Positions 57,050 through 64,000 of a stretch of DNA of 64,000 nucleotides are shown piece after piece. The stretch is taken from NCBI GenBank assembly GCA_025529335.1, contig JAMYHX010000050.1:62001-126000 (forward strand). The letters are read 5' to 3'. Source of the stretch: Rhizopus sp. PT2906 (lineage: Eukaryota > Mucoromycota > Mucoromycetes > Mucorales > Rhizopodaceae). Both the position numbers and the translations under genes were made by a program. Under the pieces are notes generated by a model, which did not search any database, was not told the DNA's origin, and was given only the letters and a program-made list of their open reading frames with translations. Positions within the stretch are counted from its first letter, which is position 1. The number at the start of each line of letters is the position of its first letter.

Positions 57050-59309
57050 ATGTCCTCGAACGAAAGTAAACCCAATGCTGACGATACAAGTAAAAAAAAG
57101 AGAGAGATAGAGACAAGGTTGTGTTATTCTTAATACATATGACTAAACATATCTTTGTATATATATATACTCAGTCAGCAAAAGAATATATCTAGGCGGC
57201 CTACACTCTTCTATTACTGAAGATCAGATCAAGGAAAGATTCAGCAAATTTGGCACTGTTAGCAATGTTCAAGTAGCAAAAGATTGCGAAAGTAATACTG
57301 TGTACCTTTTGATTAGCAAAAATACTTATAAATATCAGATCTCTGTAGAGGATTTGCTCACATGAATATTGAAACAACAACAAAGAAATGGGCACAATGT
57401 ACTTTAAGGCACTTGAACAAACACAAAACCAAATAACTAATACTTTCTTAGGTTTAAGCGTGTTCAAGGGTTCAAAATGGAAAGGTCAAGAAATAAAGAT
57501 ACAAGAAGCCAAGATGGACTATAAAGAACGTGAAGCCCTGAGGCAACAAAAGATAGAAGAACGACAGGAAAGAAAGAGAAAACGACTGGCAAGATGGAAT
57601 GATAGTGATGGATTTCACGCAAAGGATATGTCGCTCATTACAGATAATAATATGAATAATAAGCGTGGGTGGAAAAGAGGAAGATATGGTAGAGCAATTG
57701 CGGTGATGAGACTATCAAAGCCTGATGGTACAAAGGTAATGTATAAAGGGAAGGGAATTTGCATTAAAAAAAAAAAAAAAAGAAGGTTAATAGTGGTTTG
57801 TAGTTTGTCTTTGATCCCACTCACTACAAAAATAACTTGACAAAATTATACAATATTGGTGTGCCTATGAAGCCTGTCAAGAAGTTAATATCAACCATTG
57901 ATGGTGATGAATATACTGATGATGACACAGATGATGAATATGGAATAATAGATCATATGGAATCATTAGATGATGAAGATGAAGCAACAGAAAATATTAA
58001 ATCATTAGATGACGAAAAACGAAGGGCAGCAATTGAAAAGCGAGCAGAAGAGCAACGAGCAAAGAAAGAGTTGATTAGCAAATCACTTGCAGGAGAGATA
58101 GATGATAGTAATCATATCACATTCGAAACAGAGGAAGATAATTTACAACAAGTATCAGATAATGATGAGAACCAACAAAAGAAGACTGAAGCAGATGATA
58201 GGAAATGGTTGTTTGATTCTTCAGAAGATGAGGATGATGAAGAAGAGATTAACATCCAGATTAATCCTGTACTTGAAGGCGAGGAAGGTCGTAAACGATT
58301 AGAGTTACAAAGCCGATTCAAAGGCGATGAACGTTTCAAACTTGGCGAAGATTTTATTGACGAAGAAGAAGCTGAGACGAAAGCAGATATAGGTGATAGT
58401 ATTAGCCAAGAATTAAGTACTGAAAAGAACCAAGCCATGGATGTACTTCGTTTCATGTTTGGCGAAGATAGAATAGTTACAAAAGCACCAGCAGCATCCA
58501 ATGTATGGACAAATGCTGCTCGATTTGATCCTGATGCAGAAGATTCTTATAAATATCTTACTACAATCAAAACTGAAGATACCTCCAAGGATAATGAATC
58601 CGATCATGACACAGAAATGGAAGAGGCAAAAGAAGATGAACAAAGCGATGACGATTTCTTTGGTAAAATATAAAACAAAAGAAAGCCTTTCCTTTGTACT
58701 AATCAGTATTGCCTTTATTTTTATAGATAAGCCTAATCAGCCTCAAAGTATAGCTCCTGAAGTTTCTACAGAAAAACACTTTGAAGTAAACACAAATCTT
58801 AAGCCCTTATTTGGAGGTTCAGAAGGTAATAGAATAGGGATATGCCAAGTTTCTCTCTTTTTAACTAGTTTATCTCCTAAGGAACCTTTAAACTATTTGG
58901 AGATGATGACGAAGAGGATAAAGTTGAGGAAGAACAAGCACCTGTGGAGAATACACCTATGGCTGATTATAGTCTAAACTTTGCATCAACAAACAAGGCA
59001 TCAAACTCAATGGGACTAGGCATCATGTTCTTTTTCCATTTTGATGATCCTGAGCTTCTAAAAAAGTAAGAGAGAGAGAGCATCTCATAGTGTGCACATA
59101 ATAATGTATTTATTACTTTTTTTTTTTTTCCTAATAGGAGCTGTTTCTCATATGATCCAGAAGGTATATTTCAATGCCGCCCTGAAGAACAAGAAGATTA
59201 TGAAGCAAAATGGAGAGAAAAAAGAAGAACTATAAAGGACATCTTGAAGAAGCGACAGAAGCAAGCAATAAGAATGGAAAAGAAGCGAATGACAAAAGCG
59301 CTTAAATAA
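57050..59309 (+). CDS. RRM nucleolar protein of the NOL8/Nop8 type (60S biogenesis)
   Basis: Eight exons: 57050 to ~57093 or ~57126, then ~57175-57291, 57349-57398, 57452-57735, 57804-58663, 58727-58825, 58882-59065 and 59138-59309. The first junction is ambiguous. An RRM is split over exons 2-4: KRIYLGGLHSSITEDQIKER, FSKFGTVSNVQVAK, GFAHMNIETTTKKWAQCLSV and FKGSKWKGQEIKIQEAK. Then come KEREALRQQKIEERQERKRK, VFDPTHYKNNLTKLYNIGVP, long acidic stretches and a C-terminus MFFFHFDDPELLKKS ... RRTIKDILKKRQKQAIRMEK. An N-terminal RRM, the 'W.G..L.I.EAK' end and a C-terminal basic tail with FFFHFD match NOL8 / yeast Nop8, which act in large-subunit pre-ribosome assembly. The protein is shorter than human NOL8. 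Confidence 0.78.
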
Positions 59310-59339
59310 ATACTATATTGGTTGAATACTAGCTTAGTT

Positions 59340-59499
59340 TCATAACTGCCTTGCATAATACCAGCAAAGGAGGAGAATCGTCTTGTGGTTAACTAGAAGA
59401 CTAATGAATAATGAATAACGTATTGTTCATTTTATACTTACCGAGGCGTTAAGAAATGCACTGCCGTTATAGACAGCGCATTAAATCTAGGGAGCACTG
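59340..59499 (-). ncRNA. Candidate guide-RNA (omega-RNA) region 3' of the Fanzor relic
   Basis: TnpB and Fanzor genes usually express their guide RNA from the end of the ORF and the flank beyond it. Directly after the Fanzor stop (59500-59502), the minus strand has two inverted repeats: 59458-59479 (GCGCTG...CAGTGC, 6-bp stem with one G-U, 10-nt loop) and 59410-59431 (AATGAA...TTCATT). This is a location-based prediction; no RNA evidence is available and the boundary is unknown. Confidence 0.3.
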
Positions 59500-62134
59500 T
59501 TAATCCTTTGAAGGTCTTTTGAAAGAGGGAGGACTTTCATTGTCATGTTTTGATTTGTAAACAAAGATACCATATATATTTAATGCACTGTTCACATCGC
59601 GATTCCACACCGTACCACAAGATTCACACTTGAGGACAGAGTGTACTCTTCGCTTTGATCCAGTAATTGAGATGTTATTTAATTTTTTGGATTTGCACTT
59701 GTTACATATCTGACTCGTTAAGTACTCGTCAGCCGAAGCAAACTCGGTCCCCCCCCTCCCATTGAATTGTTTGCATTTTTGTTTGATTTCTTCAGTAATT
59801 CGTTTTGTAGGTGCAGCTCGTTTTCCTTTCATATTTAAACAAAAAGAACCATCCCCGAACGCAATGACCTGCTTCCGTTGAGAGGAGGTAAAGGTACATG
59901 TTTGCTTTTGTTTGGTTTTTGGTTTTTAGCGCCAACTGGGCTTGTTTTGCCATACTTTTTGCTGTTGTCAAAGAGTCCTTTAACTATTTCTTCAGTTCCT
60001 TTTTGCTTGTTGATATACGGTTTGAACTTTAACTTTTGAGACCTATGCCATACGCAGAGTTATTTAAATGTACACCATGTAAGAGAGTAACATACCATTT
60101 ATCTTGACAGTAGTAGTTATGGATTCTTTGATAGTTTTTTAGACGTGTAGAGGCAGCTAATAAAAATGAGGTCAAGTTTGCAGTTTTTAAAGTAGGTAAT
60201 TCACTAATATACTTAAATCCGTCTAAATGGCACTCTTGGTGTTCTTTTCGTCTTCTTGTAGCAATATTGTAACCACATAAATGGTAGTATTCTTCCAAGC
60301 TTGTTGTTCGGACACATTCATGTTCTGTAGGGTCAACTGCAGTAAAGATAGTTGATATACCAGGATCAACAGCCCAAAATTCAGCAAAATCCTTGGGTGT
60401 CCTTGGTTCTTTTCTAGGTTCATCTTGGATGGAGACAGTTTTCTTAAACATAAAGGATACAGCATAACCATCGGTGGCGATCACATTTCTACAATGGCAA
60501 TATTTGTTTAGCCCCACAGAAAAGCCATGTAAGCATACGTACGCAAATTTATTTGAACATGATGTCAAGCTTTCAAGTGTCTTGTAGCCTATTTTTGAAA
60601 AATCAAAGACATTAAAATACTATAAAATTAAGTCATTATCATTCTTTTGACCTGGTTTGATCTTGTTGTCACATTGTTTGGCAAGCTTCCAGAAAGATTG
60701 AGCATCAATCTGTATACTCTTGGAATCAATCTTGTATAAGGGAAGTAAAGAAAAGTATCTTGGTCCTTGAGGGTCAGTGTATTTAAGAGGCATGAAAGTC
60801 TTGTCTTGAATTCTTGCTTGTACTGTTTTGATAAAGGTTTGAACAGCATCAATATCCTTTTTATCAATGTTCTTCAGTTTGCTTGTTATTTCCAAAGCCT
60901 TGTTGGAATTGATAGCGGTCAAGGTGTTTTCCTTTAATGATCTGTACTTGCTTGTATTCAACTTCTTGATAAAAGGAAGTTCTTGTAACTTTCTATGAAC
61001 ATAACTGTTTGATGCTTTGTCTTGAGGTTTCATTTCTTGAATGAAATTCTTTTGTTCCATTTCTTTCTGTATAAAGTGTAACCATTTCATGTAGCATTGA
61101 GGTTTGGCATACAGATTAGCTTCACTTGGTACATCAGCATCATTGGGAGCATCGTACGTTGACCAGAAAGTAAGAAAGTTATTGACAATGGTTTCATGTC
61201 GTTCAATTCGATCAATAGTGGATGGCCAGGCAGACTTGGGGTTTATCTCTTGTTGAAAGATATGTTTTGCTAAAGACTTGCGCTGTTTGACTGTTAAACT
61301 ATCACCACAAAAGTAAGGAGAAGTCTTTTCTGATAAGACATTAAGAATATGTCTGATAGTTCGATCTTCATAAGTAGAGCATACGTAATTGCGTACCAGT
61401 GTTTCATATTGCTTAGCCATAGAAGATACAATGGTCATATATCCTTTATTTGCGTACTTATCCAAGTCAGATTTAGTAAGAGAAGTAGATTCACAAAAGG
61501 GCTTGAAGTTCTTCTTGATACTATCAGAAGCATGTTTTCCTTGGCCAGCAAAGATGGAAAATATGTTATAGAACAGGTTTTGAGTGACTACAGGTAGTTC
61601 TTCACCATTCTTGAGAAGTCCCAAAAAATAGTAATTGGCAAAAATGGAGCCAGCATATACCAGTTGAGTAATGTGGTCAACTACTTCTTGAATCAAGGCA
61701 ACGAACTTGGGATATTTGCAAGTATTAGCCAAAGATGTCTTGATTACAAAAGCTTTTTTCGACAGTATCCTTAGGCTTTGGAAGCTTCGTTTTTGACTTA
61801 TTCATAGGACACAGCTTGCTGGAGGAGCGAGAGCGATCGGTTTCACCACAAGAAGGACATCGTACTTGTTTTTGCTCATTAGTTGTCGTCTTGTTCTTTT
61901 CTTTTTCCTTTTTAAGTGCTTCAGTCTTATCAACCTTGTCTTGGTATTTCTTGGAGACCTTGATAGGAGCAGAAGCACAGCTAGTGGAAGGAGTAGGAGC
62001 AGGTAATACAGCTTGAACACTTGTATCTTTGTTGGCTGCAAGCATAGATATCTTTTCATTGATGACAACATTTGAAGGACCAGGAGCAGATGTGTCTTCT
62101 TTAGCAGCTTTCAAAGTAGTACGGATGCTCTTGT
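59500..62134 (-). pseudogene. Fanzor (eukaryotic TnpB-like, OrfB zinc-ribbon) relic with intact catalytic motifs
   Basis: Minus strand, preserved almost end to end. Upstream there is a splice acceptor (TTGCAATAG) before DKSIRTTLKAAKEDTSAPGP, then a small zinc knuckle (RCPSCGETDRSRSSSKLCPM), a long helical part typical of Mucoralean Fanzors (PKFVALIQEVVDHITQLVYA, CGDSLTVKQRKSLAKHIFQQ, RYFSLLPLYKIDSKSIQIDA), NVIATDGYAVSFMFKK, RuvC-I FWAVDPGISTIF, YHLCGYNIATRRRKEHQE, QVIAFGDGSFCLNMKGKRAA, the relocated Glu plus first zinc-ribbon Cys pair DEYLTSQICNKCKS, the second pair LKCESCGTVW and RuvC-III NRDVNSALNIYGI. Lesions: a one-base frameshift in an A6/T6 run (61754-61759), an in-frame TAG (60620-60622), a frameshift in an A4/T4 run (60034-60037) and a frame change between 59890 and 59930. 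Fanzors are RNA-guided DNA endonucleases spread by mobile elements. As read, this copy cannot make full-length protein. Confidence 0.85.
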
Positions 62135-62450
62135 CTATTGCAAAATGTGTTATAAAACAGAAAAAAGCACCCCACTTTTGACACACTGCACTTCTTACTG
62201 TGATCCTCAAAGAAGTTTTCTTTATAAAAGTGATGGGATAAGGATACTAAAATGACACACGATGGCCATGAATCATCATCTAAACACCAGGACCAGTTAT
62301 TGAAGAAGTAACAGTGAAGAGGGAAACGAAGAAACACAAACCCAAATGACGCCCATATGTTCCATGATGAAATATTAGTACGCAATCCGTACACACGTAT
62401 GCAGCATGTGTCTGGCTGATACGTTGAAAGTACTACTCAAAATCATGTCC

Positions 62451-63382
62451 TTAACGGAGACTATCATTTCTACTGCTACTTCTCAAGGTAAGCACGATAT
62501 CACGGAAGTTACTATCAATATACTCAATAGGAGTAACTGCTGCAACTTCGTCCATTTTTGATAAATCCCAGGTACGTCTGTCCCCTCCTTCAATCAAACG
62601 CATTCTCATCGATAGACTTATAGGGTGACCCGCTTTCGGTAGAACCATTGCTGGTAACTCTATCTTCACTGTTGATGCTGCGATTCTCATGGTTAGTCAA
62701 TATCTCATATGCATGACGATAGATGCATGCGAAGGGATTGCATTGAGAAAGCAGAGTTGAAGGATTTTCTATAATCTCATTGTCCAAATTTTCATTCCTT
62801 TCTGATAGTCTCTGAGCATCATATGAAGGATCATATACGTACAATTGAGCATATAAAGGTGCGTTGCCCTCAACTGGAGTCAAGGGGCCTTGATGGTGAC
62901 AAAGTGCGCTATGGATCTGAAAGGCGTTTAATCCACCTCTATTGTTATTGTTGTTACTGTTGTTGTTGCTGGCACGATCTTCAGCCGAAACAATGTCGCA
63001 GCCTAGGGAAGTAAACGCAAAGGCAGCGTTATATTGGCGAAGGTTGTCTTTAAAGTGCCTTCCTTGAGTGTCTGTACTTGCAAGCAAGCCCTTCAAGTAT
63101 TGAGGTGGGTCAGGCAAGAGCTGCAGCTGGACTGATCCCCGCTTGCAGCATGACTCCCAGCTTGGATTGCTCAAAGATGATGCCTCTTGTCTTTCATCGA
63201 TCTAGTGCAAGGCGTGACAGTGTGAGTATTCCTTGTTCATATGTCCAAGGTCCAAAGGACGAAGGCGAGAAAGTTGCGAAATATAAGCAGCAGGAATGGT
63301 CTGAGAAGGTTCTACTCTAGGTCTTCCCCTACATCTTACTGGGCTGCCTTCCTGCTCTTCTTGTTCAGCTCGACGTCTGCGT
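62451..63382 (-). pseudogene. Helitron (RepHel) N-terminal fragment
   Basis: Minus strand. From about 63382: RRRRAEQEEQEGSPVRCRGR, LDLGHMNKEYSHCHALH then a stop, IDERQEASSLSNPSWESCCK and RGSVQLQLLPDPPQYLKGLL, HFKDNLRQYNAAFAFTSLGC, FQIHSALCHHQGPLTPVEGN, APLYAQLYVYDPSYDAQRLS, then in a different frame after ~62620 DRRTWDLSKMDEVAAVTPIE and FRDIVLTLR. This is the conserved N-terminal region of eukaryotic Helitron transposases (zinc-finger 'C..C.ALHW.DE' and Helitron-like N domain with F.D.IR.YN.AFAFTSLG and YAQLY.YD). The Rep HUH motif and the helicase are absent. At least one stop and one frameshift make it a dead fragment. It lies about 240 bp upstream of the Fanzor frame on the same strand. 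Confidence 0.82.
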
Positions 63383-63449
63383 CTTGTGGTTAATAAAAAC
63401 GATTTTGAGAATAAAAAGGCCGCTCCCTTTGGTATTGAAGCGACTGTAT

Positions 63450-64000
63450 TTATTTCTTCATAAAGTGCTTTGCGATAGGCATTACCTGATCACCACAAAA
63501 TCGGCCTAGACTTCCTTGAGAAACAGACATTTCATCAAATTGTTTTATATCATCTCCTTTTTGATGGAATGGCAGATTGGTTATACAGAATGGAACTGGT
63601 TCGCAGCTATGGTCACCATAGAGCACTGGCGTTGTATGATCACCAGTGACGATTACTGTATAAGATTCATCTTTTCTTTGTTCAAGCGTCTGAACAACAG
63701 TTCCAATCATTTCATCAATTCTTTCAAAGTAATAAATCTAATGAGGTTGAGAGAGGGTGTGTCTTGTGTTTAAATAGAGAACTCACCTTTTTCTGTACAT
63801 CTTTATCATGGCCTGCGTCATCTACTGCCTTTAAGTGACAAAATCCAAAATCGTACTTGTCCGATGTAATATACTGTATGCATGCTTGTCCCTTTGCATT
63901 AAAATCCGTAGAGTAGTCACCCGTTGTACCAGGTACCTTTATCAAATCCATGCCTAGTGTCATACCAATGCCTGCTATAATGCATGTGGGTGCTATCAAA
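63450..64000 (-). CDS. Archaeal-type cofactor-independent phosphoglycerate mutase, partial
   Basis: The 3' part of a minus-strand gene that runs beyond the window: exon 63737-63450 (stop 63450-63452) and an upstream exon from 63787 past 64000, joined by a GT-AG intron. The family is the alkaline-phosphatase-superfamily metalloenzyme group (ApgM-like), which interconverts 2- and 3-phosphoglycerate in glycolysis. Visible motifs: APTCIIAGIGMTLGMDLIKV (the turn that follows the cap domain), DYSTDFNAKGQACIQYI, the metal-binding FGFCHLKAVDDAGHDKD and VIVTGDHTTPVLYGDHSCEP then VPFCI. The DDAGHD and GDHTTP metal ligands are intact. The N-terminal nucleophile Ser region is outside the window. It probably supplies the intact host boundary of the mobile-DNA block. 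Confidence 0.88.

Noticed and set aside
59900..59931. 32-nt GT-AG intron (GTTGGC...AAAAG) joining two Fanzor frames
   Set aside because: It would restore frame but is shorter than any other intron here and lacks a good donor; kept as a possibility only.
60571..60634. Intron (GTCAAA...AAATAG) that would bypass the TAG in the Fanzor frame
   Set aside because: It would remove YFNVFDFSKIG, which matches the conserved family segment in the same frame; a nonsense change is the simpler reading, though RNA data could reverse this.
1..64000. CRISPR arrays, rRNA, tRNA genes, operons or ribosome binding sites
   Set aside because: No regularly spaced repeats, no rRNA-like segment and no tRNA that I could support by eye; the gene structure is eukaryotic, so bacterial operon signals do not apply.

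Overview
The window looks like a nuclear contig from a filamentous fungus of the Mucoromycota, most likely Mucorales. The evidence is AT-rich spacers, many short GT-AG introns (about 33-90 nt), chitin-fungus type gene content (Kei1, Rom2-like RhoGEF, CK2, Med15, RMI1, TENA, NOL8-like protein) and typical Mucoralean repeats (Ndc10-like, IS630/Tc1-like, pogo-like and Helitron remnants, and a eukaryotic TnpB/Fanzor relic). All assignments come from reading the sequence and remembered family motifs; no database search was run.

Layout. Positions 1-12.7 kb are repeat-rich. They hold a decayed Ndc10/Crypton-like gene, one HP1-like chromodomain gene, broken unknown genes cut by two inverted copies of a ~400-bp MITE, a dead IS630/Tc1-like transposase, a perfect 174-bp inverted repeat, a pogo-type MITE, an Old Yellow Enzyme gene and a fourth gene relic next to a third MITE copy. 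From 12.9 to 16.5 kb the window is ordinary: clamp-loader subunit RFC5/RFC3, Kei1 (tail to tail with RFC) and an ankyrin protein. At 16.65-18.91 kb lies a 2.26-kb element with 190-bp terminal inverted repeats and TA flanks; it carries a spliced, partly broken gene that I do not recognise as a transposase.

Positions 19-59.3 kb are gene-dense: CK2 alpha, a Rom2-type Rho1 GEF, a DDT/WHIM chromatin protein, an asparaginase with ankyrin repeats, a Q-rich Med15, an SRF-type MADS factor, a secreted double-psi beta-barrel protein, CC2D1/Lgd, a second RhoGEF, a small zinc-finger protein, an unrecognised coiled-coil-like protein, a DUF1772 membrane protein, RMI1, a TENA-like protein and an RRM ribosome-biogenesis protein.

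Positions 59.3-63.4 kb form a mobile-DNA block wedged between that RRM gene and an archaeal-type phosphoglycerate mutase gene that runs off the window. The block contains a full-length but mutated Fanzor (TnpB-like, RNA-guided nuclease family) reading frame and, upstream on the same strand, a broken Helitron N-terminal fragment. This block is the most interesting part of the window. Functional themes are cell-wall/Rho signalling (two RhoGEFs, CK2), genome maintenance (RFC, RMI1), transcription (Med15, MADS, HP1, DDT) and sphingolipid synthesis (Kei1); none of them form an operon or cluster, as expected in a fungus.
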